From Streptococcus suis YS56 (GTDB taxonomy: Bacteria > Bacillota > Bacilli > Lactobacillales > Streptococcaceae), in contig NZ_ALMY01000029.1 of the NCBI RefSeq assembly GCF_000440115.1, positions 25,338 through 89,337 of the forward strand: 64,000 nucleotides of DNA, written 5' to 3'. The notes beneath the pieces were generated by a model. It was not told the origin of the DNA. It did no database searches and saw nothing but the letters and a program-made list of their open reading frames with translations. Positions 50,466 through 59,868 of the stretch are shown in pieces (the stretch's first letter is position 1; the number at the start of each line of letters is the position of its first letter). The position numbers and the translations under genes are program-made.

Positions 50466-53400
50466 ATGAAACAGAAGTGGTCTCAGATTGAGAATAAACA
50501 ACGCTTTAGTATCAAGAAGTTAAGTGTCGGTGTGGCATCGGTATCAATAGGATTTTTTATCACAGGTATTCCGATGGTTCAAGCAGATACTAGTGGAGAA
50601 GGATTGGAGTCTACGGTTGCGGTCGCAACGGATATGGATAGTAGGCCAGATTCTGTGGCAGAGAAAAAAGAAGATGGACCATTATCAGATGAGCCAGTTA
50701 ACACGGATCAGGTGGATGAACCAGTTGCTGAAGAGGGAGTGGTCGAAGAAGTTGTAGACACAGAGGCAGATGAAGAGCCGGGTCTTTCCGTAGATCGAGC
50801 TGCGACCGAGATAAAAACTACAGCTGGTAAGACAACAGATGAGTCAAGGGAAAAAGAAGACATTAGCGGAAAAGAAGCTAGTGCTCCTCAAACAAGCCCG
50901 CAGGGATCACAGCTTGAGCCAGAAGAGGTGACAAGAGGGCGCTATATTTTACAATTTTCCGACGAGAACCGAAATCTTGTATTGGATAAATTAAAGAAAA
51001 TTGATGGCGTTAAAATTGTTCATGAGTATAAGGAGGTTTTAACGGGAGCATCTGTAGAGGTGGGGAAAGAAAGTTTGTCTGATGTGAAGGCAATTACCGA
51101 ATTAACCTCTTTAGAAGAGAGTCGCCGTATCAGACCGACTCTTCATACTGCTAAACAGCTGGTTGGTGCCTTAAAAGCAAGTTCTAAATATCAGACAGAT
51201 GGTCGCGGAATGGTGATTGCAGTCATTGACTCTGGTTTGGATATTAAGCACAAAGACATGAGGTTGGATGAAGGTGTCGTCCCTAAAATCAAGGAAATTA
51301 CTCCATCTACGACAGGGACATACACACTGAAAGTTCCCCATGGCTATAATTATGTATCTGGTAACGATAATCTTTACGATGATACCCACGAACCACATGG
51401 TATGCACATAGCAGGAACTCTGGCTGGAAATGCAACAGACGAAGAAGTTGCGTCTAAAAAGGGAGTTGATGGGATTGCTCCCAACGCACAACTGCTAGTC
51501 TACAAGATTTTTTCAAATGACCCTAAAAATTATAAAGCTGAGACGGAGGATGCTGCCTATGCTGCCATTGAAGATGCTATCAAACACGGGGCAGATGTCA
51601 TCAGCTTGAGTGTTGGTTATTATGATAGTGGGCTGCCAGGGAATGCTTACTACACGATTGCTAAGAGGGCAGCAGAAAAGGGGATTATCATTACAGCAGC
51701 TATTGGTAATGCTGGCGCCTCCTCTTCAGACACCTCCTTTGACCTGCATACAAATAATGCCTTGGGAGCTGTGGATACGGCAACAACAGTTGGCGTAGCA
51801 GCGACTCCTGCAGTTATCGCGGTTGGATCGGCGAGAAATACCCATCTTGTTCAACGCGAATTTATGCTGAATGGGCAGTCTTTTGGCTACTATCCTATTG
51901 GCTATACAACGCTTACAGAGGGAAAATATGAATTTGTAGATGCTGGAAATGGTCATTGGGAAGAAGTGCAGGGGCTTGATTTGGCTGGTAAAGTCGCGGT
52001 TATCAAAAAAGATAAGTTTGACTTGAAAGATGCTGTTCGTAATTTGAAATTCAAGGATGTTGCTGGAATTATTGTGATAAATACTGATCAGGGATGGAAC
52101 AAGGATTATTATAGGACCCATCAGTTATTGGTAGATGATAAGACTTTGCTTTCCTACTCCTCTATCTGGGGCATCAGTCTTAGTGGGGAAGATGGAAGGC
52201 GATTATTAGAAGTTGCCAACCAATCGCAAGGGAACACTGGTTTGGTCCTCAGACCTACAATTGGAATGAAGAAGTTGATTGAAGTACCGACTGTCTCAGG
52301 CTTTTCTAGTTGGGGACCTACGGTCAACTTAGAATTGAAGCCAGAAATTGTAGCACCAGGAGAGGATGTTTATGCAACCTTGAATGACAATCGTTATGGC
52401 TCCATGTCAGGGACTTCGATGGCTTCGCCAATTGTGGCGGGGGCCAGTGCACTTTTATTGCCACGGATTCGCCAAATGACACCTCCAGAAGGCATGACTA
52501 GGATGGATTTGCTGAGAATCATTTTGATGAATACTGCTACCCCTTTGGTTGATGTTCTAGATTCATCTGGGCATGCTTTGGAAAATTCTCCTAGACAACA
52601 AGGTGCTGGTCTGTTGCAGATTGATAGTGCCTTTGAAACAGATGTGATTCTTCACCACCGTCTAAAAGGAGGGGTGGAATTAAAAGAAATAGGGCGTGAG
52701 ACAGAATTTGAGGTAACCTTGGAAAATCTAGGAAACCAACAAAGAAGCTTTGCTATTTCAGCTGGGAAAGTATTGACTAGTCAAGATGTTCCTGTTGATA
52801 GAATAGGACGTTCTGGAAAAGTAGTTAAAGAGATTCATGCGGCAGAAATCAAGGGCTCAAGTATTCATCTTTCTGAGCAATCCATTCAACTGGGTCCGAA
52901 AGAGAAGAAAATCATTCGCCTAAGATTGGATGCAGGAGAAGCGAAAGACCAGTTTGCAGAAGGGTATATTTACTTCAAATCATTGACGGAAGGGCAGTCT
53001 GACATCAGCATTCCTTATTTTGGCTTTGTGGGTGACTGGTCAAAAGAAAGGATTGTCGATGCACCGGCTTGGGAAACTGGTTCTAAATTGAAACTGACCT
53101 CAGTTTTATCTAGCTATAAACACAATAAGTCTGGGCGCTATATTGAACTTGGGCGTGAAAAGATTCAAGATAATCAATCACCTATAAATCCAGAAGATAT
53201 TGCAATTCAAAACCAACATTCAGATAGCCAAACAGGGAATGCCTTTGTTCGATTTGCGCTACTGAGGGATATTACCAACTATGATTTGGATATTGTAAAA
53301 GAAGCTACAGAAGATGCTCCTGTTTTGAGGCGGATTGATACAGGAACTATGCTGTCTCGTGTTCGCTATGTAGATTATTTTGAAAGTCTTTCGGAGTATT

Positions 53401-55544
53401 CCAAGCTTCGTACTCCGATAGAATTGCACCGTTGGGATGGGAAAGTGTACGATGCAAGCAAGGATGAAAATATACCAGCACCGGAAGGACAATATTTCTT
53501 TAGATTGCGGGTAAAAAATAAAGAAAATGGGGCCTATCAGTATACCTATCTGCCAGTCAAAATCGATAATCAAAAGCCAGAAATTGTCGCGATTGATACC
53601 AATCGTCTAACCAGCCATAGAGAACTGGTCGTCACAGCCAAGGATAATAATAAAGTTTGGGAGGTTCGAGCGAATCTAAATGGAGAAGATCTTCTTGTTG
53701 AAAAGGTTGTAGATGCTGCAGGTCAACTACATTACCATCTCAAAGAAGTGGAACTGCCACTCGATGCTAAAAATCATCTCCGTGTTGAGGTGATGGATAT
53801 AGCGGGTAATGTGATTGCTGTTGAAAAAGATTTAGTGGCGCCTGTAATCCAGTTTAAAAATTTGGAAGATTTGATGGCAATTCGCAGTAAGAAAACTGTG
53901 GAAATTAAAGCGAACGTCTCAGCGCAAGTTTCCGATGTGCAGGCCAACTTGGACGCTCAGGCTGTGAATTACTCTCTGGAGAATGGTCAACTATCCCTCC
54001 AGATACCAGGGCAATCAGATGGACGCCATAGTTTTGAACTAATCTTGAAAGATAAGGATGGCAGCCTTATTTACACTAAAACCTTGAATTATTTGGTGGA
54101 TAATGAAAAGCCGATGATTGATCTTGATATTGAAAAAGATGAAGAGGATGAAGAGGTTATCCAGATTGGTAAAAACGGACGCTTTACATTGAAGGGGAAA
54201 GTGAGTGATAATATTAGTCTTCCTAAGGACATCAAACTTTACTATTCCAATCTAGACATTGGTAAGGGAGAGCTGAAAATCATAGATGTAAAAGAAGACG
54301 GTAGTTTTGAGCAAGACTTCTTTAAATCTGATTTTCCTAGAGCCATCATGTTAACTGCGGTAGATGGGAAGGGTAATAAATTAAAGGACCTTCGTATCAA
54401 TACAAGTCCAGAGAGTCTGGATGAGGAGGAGGAAACAGAAGTTCCGATTACTGTCAATAACTGGTTGATTGACCCGATTCGTTTCAATAAAGAAAGTCTT
54501 GGTCGTGAGCTAGATAGTGAGTTGGTCGACTTCAAAAAGCAAGAAGATGGGACTTATCTATTTACATTTGAAATAGAAACAGAAACCGAACAAGCTCATT
54601 CTGTGCGCATCAATGGTGGCGAAAAACGCTATTTTGAGGATGGCAAGTTGACCTATCCAGTTACCCTGATTGAAGAAGGAAATGTTGTGGATATAAGTGT
54701 GTACAATGAGGCAGATGAGTTGACTTACACGAAGAAATATCAGATGTTGGTTGATACAGAAAATCCTGTTTTACAGCTGGAAAATGAGGTGTTACCATTG
54801 GAAAGACAGGTAGTAGATAGTGAAGAAGATGAAGACGAGGGAAATCAGTATGCAGGAGTCCTCCTAGCAGATGCTGATGGGCACTTGACACTTACCGGAA
54901 GCGCCAAGGATAATGGAATTTATTGGTCCTTGAAGATCAACGAAGATTTTGTAGCTCGAGGAGGCTTCTGGAGGCAGTATGGAAATAATGAAAAAGCCTT
55001 TCGCTATGAGCTACATAGTCTGAAAGACGGGGATACAGTCAAACTTGATTTGAGTGACAGTTTTGGAAATACTCTTGTGAAGAAATATAAGGTACGGTTA
55101 AATGACAAGGAGGTATCTGAGCAGGTTCCTGAAAAAGACCTTCATGTGGAGCAATCAGATAAGAATCAAACCCCTAGCATTCCTATTCCGAAATCGGAAG
55201 TGCAGGTACCAATGCCAAAAGAAGAGGATTCACTTGCTCCGCAAACAGAATCCACTGAAATCGCGCTGTTAACTGGCGATACAAGAGAAGATGGTGTGGA
55301 GCATTTGGGGAGACTTACAAAACATGAGGAGGCATTAGGAATTTCTGACGAGAGAATAGAAGTGTCCGTACCTCACAGAGCATTCTTTGAAAGAAGCGGA
55401 AGAGGAGAGACAGGTGCACTAGCGGCGGATACTAGTGGGAAACTGCCTCAAACTGGGGATAGCCTTGGAAGTGTCTTTATAAGCGCCTTGTTAGGTCTAT
55501 TTGGTGGAGCTATGGCCCTCGGAAATCTGAAACGAAAAGAATAG
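50466..55544 (+). CDS. sspA: Wall-anchored subtilisin-like surface protease, SspA-like
   Basis: A 1692-residue pre-pro-protease. YSIRK-like signal (RFSIKKLSVGVASVSIGFF, near 12-30), acidic pro-region (about 45-150), inhibitor-like propeptide (150-215) and an S8 domain: Asp255 (VIAVIDSGLD), His311 (HGMHIAGTLAG) and Ser651 (SGTSMASPIVAGA). A protease-associated insert (about 490-600) interrupts the domain. Fn3-like and Ig-like repeats follow to ~1560, then a Pro/Glu spacer and sorting signal LPQTG with a hydrophobic tail ending LKRKE. Length equals that I recall for S. suis SspA, a virulence-linked protease; this match is from memory. Related to C5a-peptidase/PrtS cell-envelope proteases. Own promoter with metal-repressor-type palindrome. 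Confidence 0.9.
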   Translation: MKQKWSQIENKQRFSIKKLSVGVASVSIGFFITGIPMVQADTSGEGLESTVAVATDMDSRPDSVAEKKEDGPLSDEPVNTDQVDEPVAEEGVVEEVVDTEADEEPGLSVDRAATEIKTTAGKTTDESREKEDISGKEASAPQTSPQGSQLEPEEVTRGRYILQFSDENRNLVLDKLKKIDGVKIVHEYKEVLTGASVEVGKESLSDVKAITELTSLEESRRIRPTLHTAKQLVGALKASSKYQTDGRGMVIAVIDSGLDIKHKDMRLDEGVVPKIKEITPSTTGTYTLKVPHGYNYVSGNDNLYDDTHEPHGMHIAGTLAGNATDEEVASKKGVDGIAPNAQLLVYKIFSNDPKNYKAETEDAAYAAIEDAIKHGADVISLSVGYYDSGLPGNAYYTIAKRAAEKGIIITAAIGNAGASSSDTSFDLHTNNALGAVDTATTVGVAATPAVIAVGSARNTHLVQREFMLNGQSFGYYPIGYTTLTEGKYEFVDAGNGHWEEVQGLDLAGKVAVIKKDKFDLKDAVRNLKFKDVAGIIVINTDQGWNKDYYRTHQLLVDDKTLLSYSSIWGISLSGEDGRRLLEVANQSQGNTGLVLRPTIGMKKLIEVPTVSGFSSWGPTVNLELKPEIVAPGEDVYATLNDNRYGSMSGTSMASPIVAGASALLLPRIRQMTPPEGMTRMDLLRIILMNTATPLVDVLDSSGHALENSPRQQGAGLLQIDSAFETDVILHHRLKGGVELKEIGRETEFEVTLENLGNQQRSFAISAGKVLTSQDVPVDRIGRSGKVVKEIHAAEIKGSSIHLSEQSIQLGPKEKKIIRLRLDAGEAKDQFAEGYIYFKSLTEGQSDISIPYFGFVGDWSKERIVDAPAWETGSKLKLTSVLSSYKHNKSGRYIELGREKIQDNQSPINPEDIAIQNQHSDSQTGNAFVRFALLRDITNYDLDIVKEATEDAPVLRRIDTGTMLSRVRYVDYFESLSEYSKLRTPIELHRWDGKVYDASKDENIPAPEGQYFFRLRVKNKENGAYQYTYLPVKIDNQKPEIVAIDTNRLTSHRELVVTAKDNNKVWEVRANLNGEDLLVEKVVDAAGQLHYHLKEVELPLDAKNHLRVEVMDIAGNVIAVEKDLVAPVIQFKNLEDLMAIRSKKTVEIKANVSAQVSDVQANLDAQAVNYSLENGQLSLQIPGQSDGRHSFELILKDKDGSLIYTKTLNYLVDNEKPMIDLDIEKDEEDEEVIQIGKNGRFTLKGKVSDNISLPKDIKLYYSNLDIGKGELKIIDVKEDGSFEQDFFKSDFPRAIMLTAVDGKGNKLKDLRINTSPESLDEEEETEVPITVNNWLIDPIRFNKESLGRELDSELVDFKKQEDGTYLFTFEIETETEQAHSVRINGGEKRYFEDGKLTYPVTLIEEGNVVDISVYNEADELTYTKKYQMLVDTENPVLQLENEVLPLERQVVDSEEDEDEGNQYAGVLLADADGHLTLTGSAKDNGIYWSLKINEDFVARGGFWRQYGNNEKAFRYELHSLKDGDTVKLDLSDSFGNTLVKKYKVRLNDKEVSEQVPEKDLHVEQSDKNQTPSIPIPKSEVQVPMPKEEDSLAPQTESTEIALLTGDTREDGVEHLGRLTKHEEALGISDERIEVSVPHRAFFERSGRGETGALAADTSGKLPQTGDSLGSVFISALLGLFGGAMALGNLKRKE

Positions 55545-55545
55545 C

Positions 55546-55576
55546 AAAAAACCTAGGAAGATTCCTAGGTTTTTTC
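55546..55576 (+). terminator. sspA-like gene terminator
   Basis: AAAAAACCTAGGAA-GA-TTCCTAGGTTTTTT. The stem has A and T runs on both sides, so it could also work on the minus strand after tRNA-Cys. Confidence 0.9.
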
Positions 55577-55586
55577 GAATATTAAA

Positions 55587-55657
55587 AGGCGGTAGACGGA
55601 TTTGAACCGACGATCAAGCTTTTGCAGAGCCGTGCCTTACCACTTGGCTATACCGCC
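55587..55657 (-). tRNA. tRNA-Cys (anticodon GCA)
   Basis: On the minus strand GGCGGTA pairs with TACCGCC; D-arm AGCCAAGTGGTAAGGC; anticodon loop CTGCAAA gives GCA; T-arm GTCGGTTCGAATCCGTC. 71 nt, discriminator base T, CCA not encoded. The anticodon stem has one weak pair (C-T at its base). Confidence 0.93.
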
Positions 55658-55892
55658 ATAACAAAGAATATTGTATCTTAAATCCTGGAAATGGTCAAGT
55701 GGAAAAATAAAGATTTAGAGATAATCTAGTTCGAATTTGAAAATTCTCTTGCCGTGCCGAGCTGATTGAGGAGAAGTTGGTGATGCGTGGAGAGGTTATT
55801 TGTTTGAGGAGGGGAACTATTTTGAATAGGGGGAAGGGGAGAATTTGATGGCAGATTTTGGCAGATTTTCATGAATTTCTCTGCTATTTTAC

Positions 55893-55921
55893 TTGAAAAT
55901 ATACAGGTATTCTGATATACT
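55893..55921 (+). promoter_or_regulatory. rpsB promoter
   Basis: TTGAAA (55893-55898), 17-bp spacer with TG, TATACT (55916-55921). The preceding 230 bp after tRNA-Cys hold no gene I can support. Confidence 0.75.
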
Positions 55922-55927
55922 AATAGA

Positions 55928-56037
55928 GTTGCTGTGCAACAAATACTCATCTCGAACCAATTGTGGTCTTGTTGCCGAAAGGTTGGGCTGCAAGTCGAAG
56001 TTCGGGAGAGGAGAAAAAACAAAAAGGAGAAATACTC
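55928..56037 (+). ncRNA. Structured 5' leader of rpsB
   Basis: About 110 nt of leader with a GTTGC-TGT-GCAAC hairpin (55929-55941) and a long-range pairing of CTCGAAC (55951-55957) with GTTCGGGAG (55999-56007) around an internal GC-rich loop. In other bacteria S2 represses its own mRNA through a leader RNA; a similar role here is inference. Confidence 0.5.
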
Positions 56038-56814
56038 ATGGCAGTAATTTCAATGAAACAACTTCTTGAGGCTGGTGTACACTTCGGTCACCAAACTCGT
56101 CGCTGGAATCCTAAGATGGCTAAATACATCTTCACAGAGCGTAACGGTATCCACGTTATCGACTTGCAACAAACTGTAAAATTGGCTGACCAAGCTTACG
56201 AATTCATCCGTGACGCTGCAGCAAACGACGCAGTTATCTTGTTCGTAGGTACTAAAAAACAAGCTGCTGAAGCTGTTAAAGACGAAGCTATCCGCGCTGG
56301 TCAATACTTCATCAACCACCGTTGGTTGGGTGGAACTCTTACAAACTGGGGTACAATCCAAAAACGTATCGCTCGTTTGAAAGAAATCAACCGCATGGAA
56401 GAAGATGGAACTTTCGACGTGCTTCCTAAGAAAGAAGTAGCATTGTTGAACAAACAACGTGCTCGTCTTGAAAAATTCTTGGGCGGTATCGCTGACATGC
56501 CACGCATTCCAGACGTAATGTTCGTTGTTGACCCACACAAAGAGCAAATCGCTGTTAAAGAAGCTAAAAAATTGGGTATCCCAGTTGTAGCGATGGTTGA
56601 CACAAACACAGATCCAGATGATATCGATGTAATCATCCCAGCTAACGATGACGCTATCCGCGCTGTTAAATTGATCACAGCTAAAATGGCTGACGCTATC
56701 ATCGAAGGTAACCAAGGTGAAGATAGCGTAGCAGCAGTTGAAGCTGAATTGGCGGCTGAGCCAGCATCTACAGAATCAATCGAAGAATTGGTTGAAGTAG
56801 TAGAAGGTAAATAA
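56038..56814 (+). CDS. rpsB: 30S ribosomal protein S2
   Basis: A 258-residue protein with the S2 signature segments [30 protein letters not shown] and [20 protein letters not shown]. It ends in an acidic tail ([20 protein letters not shown]). Codon use is strongly biased, as in highly expressed genes. ATG at 56038 with AAAAGGAG; the frame is open upstream but without an RBS. Confidence 0.97.
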   Translation: MAVISMKQLLEAGVHFGHQTRRWNPKMAKYIFTERNGIHVIDLQQTVKLADQAYEFIRDAAANDAVILFVGTKKQAAEAVKDEAIRAGQYFINHRWLGGTLTNWGTIQKRIARLKEINRMEEDGTFDVLPKKEVALLNKQRARLEKFLGGIADMPRIPDVMFVVDPHKEQIAVKEAKKLGIPVVAMVDTNTDPDDIDVIIPANDDAIRAVKLITAKMADAIIEGNQGEDSVAAVEAELAAEPASTESIEELVEVVEGK

Positions 56815-57032
56815 TCTAAGTAACGAGGACGTTAAGAAAAGCGTTAGATTTTAGAAAATGGACGCAGCAGTTTGAGAACTGCAAGGAGATTTGTAAATCC
56901 TAGCTTTTTAGTCCGAGTACAATTAAGTAACGAAGGCGATTTAAAATCTATAGGATTTTAGCTCGTGTACAATTTCAAACATCAAAAAAACAATCCTAGA
57001 GGGGCAGGGCTGAGCCCGCTCCCTCTATTTTT
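56815..57032 (+). other. rpsB-tsf spacer with direct repeats and a terminator
   Basis: AAGTAACGA occurs at 56818 and 56925 (107 bp apart). TTTTAGTCCGAGTACAATT (56906-56924) is nearly repeated at 56957-56975 as TTTTAGCTCGTGTACAATT. The segment ends in TAGAGGGGCAGGGC-TGA-GCCCGCTCCCTCTA with a T run (56997-57032), a strong terminator 27 bp before tsf, so tsf expression depends on read-through or another promoter. Confidence 0.7.
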
Positions 57033-57058
57033 ATAAAAAACAAACAAGGAGAATAGAC

Positions 57059-58099
57059 ATGGCAGAAATTACAGCAGCTCTCGTTAAAGAATTGCGTGAA
57101 AAATCAGGTGCTGGCGTTATGGACGCGAAAAAAGCATTGGTTGAAGTAGAAGGCGATATCGAAAAAGCGATCGAATTGCTTCGTGAAAAAGGTATGGCTA
57201 AGGCAGCTAAGAAAGCTGACCGTGTAGCAGCTGAAGGTTTGACAGGTGTTTACGTTGATGGTAACGTAGCAGCAGTTGTTGAAGTTAACGCTGAAACAGA
57301 CTTCGTTGCGAAAAATGCTCAATTCGTTGAATTGGTAAACACTACTGCTAAAGTAATTGCAGAAGGTAAACCAGCTGACAACGAAGCAGCTCTTAAATTG
57401 GTTATGCCTTCAGGTGAAACGCTTGAAGAAGCATACGTAAACGCAACTGCAACAATCGGTGAGAAAATCTCATTCCGTCGCTTTGCTTTGGTTGAAAAAA
57501 CAGATGCTCAAGCATTTGGTGCATACCAACACAACGGCGGCCGTATCGGTGTTATCTCAGTTATCGACGGTGGAGATGAGACTCTTGCAAAACAAATCTC
57601 AATGCACATCGCTGCGATGAAACCAACTGTTCTTTCTTACACTGAATTGGATGAGCAATTCGTTAAAGATGAGTTGGCACAAATCAACCACAAGATCGAA
57701 CAAGACAACGAAAGCCGTGCAATGGTTGACAAACCAGCATTGCCATTGTTGAAGTACGGTTCAAAAGCTCAATTAACTGACGAAGTGATTGCAGCAGCTG
57801 AAGAAGCTATCAAAGCGGAATTGGCAGCAGAAGGCAAACCAGAAAAAATCTGGGATAAAATCATCCCAGGTAAAATGGACCGCTTCATGCTTGACAATAC
57901 TCAAGTTGACCAAGCTTACACACTTCTTGCACAAGTTTACATCATGGACGACAGCAAAACAGTTGAAGCTTACTTGAACTCAGTGAACGCTTCAGTTGTA
58001 GAATTTGCTCGTTTCGAAGTAGGTGAAGGTATCGAGAAAGCTTCAAACGACTTCGAAGCAGAAGTTGCAGCTACGATGGCAGCAGCTCTTGGTAAATAA
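57059..58099 (+). CDS. tsf: Elongation factor Ts
   Basis: A 346-residue nucleotide exchange factor for EF-Tu. The N-terminal UBA-like domain reads [40 protein letters not shown]. The conserved ETDFVAKN lies near residue 80, and [20 protein letters not shown] follow. Strong codon bias. RBS AAGGAG. It normally follows rpsB in one operon. Confidence 0.97.
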   Translation: MAEITAALVKELREKSGAGVMDAKKALVEVEGDIEKAIELLREKGMAKAAKKADRVAAEGLTGVYVDGNVAAVVEVNAETDFVAKNAQFVELVNTTAKVIAEGKPADNEAALKLVMPSGETLEEAYVNATATIGEKISFRRFALVEKTDAQAFGAYQHNGGRIGVISVIDGGDETLAKQISMHIAAMKPTVLSYTELDEQFVKDELAQINHKIEQDNESRAMVDKPALPLLKYGSKAQLTDEVIAAAEEAIKAELAAEGKPEKIWDKIIPGKMDRFMLDNTQVDQAYTLLAQVYIMDDSKTVEAYLNSVNASVVEFARFEVGEGIEKASNDFEAEVAATMAAALGK

Positions 58100-58104
58100 T
58101 TGGT

Positions 58105-58317
58105 AGTCTTCATTTTATCTTTTATTACTTCGACGAGCGAGGAAACGTTGTTTCCATATTTCCAACTTCAAATACTCCACTGGAGTATTTGAACTCGCCT
58201 TGCCGTACTTCAGTACAGCCTACGGCTCTTTTGAGGCGAACGTGGTTCGTACTATCTCCAGCCTTCAAAGGTTTCCCAAACCTTTGAAGCGAGTACTAAA
58301 AGCAAACTGAAAGACTA
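58105..58317. repeat. Second, longer copy of the MITE-like element (after tsf)
   Basis: Left end AGTCTTCATTTTATC... ATTAC (58105-58128) matches in reverse complement the right end GTACTAAAAGCAAACTGAAA, continuing to GACTACT (58293-58319). Core words ACTCGCCTTGCC and GCCTACGGCTC match the element at 30087-30186. It also contains hairpins AAATACTCC...GGAGTATTT and CTTCAAAGGTTT...AAACCTTTGAAG. Confidence 0.7.
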
Positions 58318-58566
58318 CTCGACAACTCAAGAACTTCCGAAAGGGGGTTCTTTTTGTATTGAGGGTATTACTTCACGAATATGACTTACTTCGCAAGTTC
58401 GATCTCCAATCTTATACATGTACAAGCTGTACGGCTCTTTTGAGGCGAACTTGGTTCGCACTATCTCCAGCCTTCAAAGGTTCCCCAAACCTTTGAAGCG
58501 AGTACTAAAAGCAAACTGAAAGACTACTCGACAACTCAAGAACTTCCGAAAGGAGGTTCTTTTTTT
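58221..58566. repeat. ~135-bp direct duplication carrying a terminator
   Basis: The stretch 58221-58355 is repeated at 58430-58566 with about four substitutions. Each copy holds the CTTCAAAGG...CCTTTGAAG hairpin, the right end of the MITE-like element, and a terminator AAGAACTTCCGAAAGG(G/A)GGTTCTTTTT. The 74 bp between the copies differ. Confidence 0.85.
58327..58355 (+). terminator. tsf terminator, copy 1
   Basis: AAGAAC-TTCCGAAAGGGG-GTTCTTTTT; an identical-type second copy is at 58537-58566. Confidence 0.75.
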
Positions 58567-58657
58567 GATAAATCGGTCTTAGGGCGGATGTCGGCTATGT
58601 TTGATTTGGTTATACTAGTATCAATCCTAAATATTTTTCATAATCTCCTTAAAAAGC

Positions 58658-58682
58658 ACCGGCCACAAGGTCGGTGCTTTTT
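58658..58682. terminator. Terminator downstream of the broken GNAT gene
   Basis: AAAGCACCG-GCCACAAGG-CGGTGCTTTTT, just past the minus-strand gene end, flanked by A and T runs so it can work in both directions. Confidence 0.75.
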
Positions 58683-58691
58683 GCTAGCTTT

Positions 58692-59387
58692 CTAAAATAT
58701 AAGTATATCCCAGCTAGGCTTGTTTGGATGTCGGAATTGGTCAGCCAAGCGCATGGCGATAGGATCGCAGTCATCAGCCTCAAAGCTAATTTGCTCATAT
58801 TGTTCAAATAGGGAGCCAATAACTGCTTGGATGAAGGAATCAAAGCTTTGTACATCTTTTCCGCATACGTAGGCAATTTCATTGTTTTCTACGAAGGCCC
58901 AGTTTTCTGAGTCTGTATAAACTAGTTCAGGTAAATCCTTTTCGAATTCTTCTTGACTGGCAGTCCAAGGGTTGATGTCTTGATGAACTGTCTGATAGTG
59001 GTCAAAGAATCGCTGGCTAGCTCTTTGGTAGAGTGCGGTGCCTTTGCGAGCTGTGATGAGGTTGGTGGTGCCTGTCTGACTGAGATAGTCTTGTTTGGTC
59101 ACTTGGAACTCGTAACATTTCCGTTTGCAGACAAAGCCAGCTGCGGTGAGGAAATGGATTCTTTCCTACTCTGCAGAGGAGAGCATAACCTGAAGAGTTT
59201 TTCTGTCTAAGGAAGTCTGTAGGGACTGGAAGAGCTGCTCTGCTATGGTACAATCGAAATCAACTAAATCCAGTCGCAGATAGGTATTGGTCTGGTGGTA
59301 GGGATTTTGGTAGCTGTGAATCTTGCCTACTGGTCTTCCTTGATAAGAGACGTGGAAGGTGTTGGCTTGGTAGGAAATGTCTAGCAT
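58692..59387 (-). pseudogene. GNAT-type N-acetyltransferase gene broken by an in-frame stop
   Basis: One continuous minus-strand frame of 231 codons is cut by a single TAG at 59166-59168. Before it lies a 73-residue N-terminus (starts LDISYQANTFHVSYQGRPVG, ends VMLSSAE); after it the frame continues ERIHFLTAAGFVCKRKCYEF and on to a 136-residue open part ending KPSWDILIF. The 'FLTAAGF' segment and two-part layout fit a GNAT acetyltransferase with an N-terminal extension. No RBS supports re-initiation at the later ATG (59102). Its start overlaps the stop of the thioredoxin-like gene (TAATG), so both shared an operon. Confidence 0.75.
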
Positions 59388-59725
59388 TAGTCTTGTATAA
59401 AAGCTACAATTTCTTCTTCCGTCATGCTGGAGTCGCAGCGGACTTGGACCCCAGTCGATTTAGCGACCAAAAGACCAGGAACTGTAGGGACTTGGTAGTG
59501 GTCGCGGAGGGCCTGGAGTTCTGGACTGATTTGGCTGGAGTCGAGGAAGTGGACGGTCACTTGCTTGTCTTGGGCGACCTTATGGAGTTTTGGCGCAAAG
59601 CGGTTGCAGTAAGGGCAGGTTGCTCGTCCGATGAAAAGGATACCTCCGTCTTTGGCAGTTAGGAGGCCCTGTGCCTGCTCCACGGTTACGCTAGTAAAAT
59701 CTTGAATGTAATCTTGGAAGTTCAT
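59387..59725 (-). CDS. Thioredoxin-like protein
   Basis: A 112-residue single-domain thioredoxin-fold protein with ATCPYCNRFAP (CPYC at about 39-42) and the cis-Pro segment VPTVPGLLV. This is a glutaredoxin-like active site rather than the CGPC of TrxA. Similar short streptococcal proteins are often named 'bacteriocin transport accessory protein', but there is no such locus next door. Start at 59725 with AAAGGAG; an in-frame upstream ATG at 59776 lacks an RBS. Confidence 0.85.
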   Translation of the reverse strand: MNFQDYIQDFTSVTVEQAQGLLTAKDGGILFIGRATCPYCNRFAPKLHKVAQDKQVTVHFLDSSQISPELQALRDHYQVPTVPGLLVAKSTGVQVRCDSSMTEEEIVAFIQD

Positions 59726-59830
59726 AATGTTCTCCTTTTTTTCTTTTATTATAGAAAAAAACAGAGCAGATTTCAAAATTCTGCTACGGAAGGGACTGGG
59801 CTTTTGCTTTCAAAATTCGTCATTTTAGGG

Positions 59831-59853
59831 TATAATGGTCAAAGATAGTCAAA
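59831..59853 (+). promoter_or_regulatory. ctsR-clpC promoter with CtsR box
   Basis: TATAAT (59831-59836) followed at once by GGTCAAA-GAT-AGTCAAA (59837-59853), the heptad direct repeat with 3-bp spacing recognised by CtsR. A repressor here would block the start point, giving heat-shock autoregulation. Confidence 0.9.
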
Positions 59854-59868
59854 GAAAGAGGCGATACT

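Noticed and set aside
55658..55890. Gene in the stretch between tRNA-Cys and the rpsB promoter
   Set aside because: Only a short minus-strand frame (55726-56022) that runs across the rpsB promoter and leader; no RBS or protein-like features.
56050..56715. 221-codon open frame antisense to rpsB
   Set aside because: Highly biased codons of rpsB leave its complement open by chance; the protein would be rich in Ser, Val and Phe without recognisable features.
58221..58566. CRISPR-like repeat
   Set aside because: Only two copies, 135 bp long, containing a terminator; no spacers or cas genes in the window.
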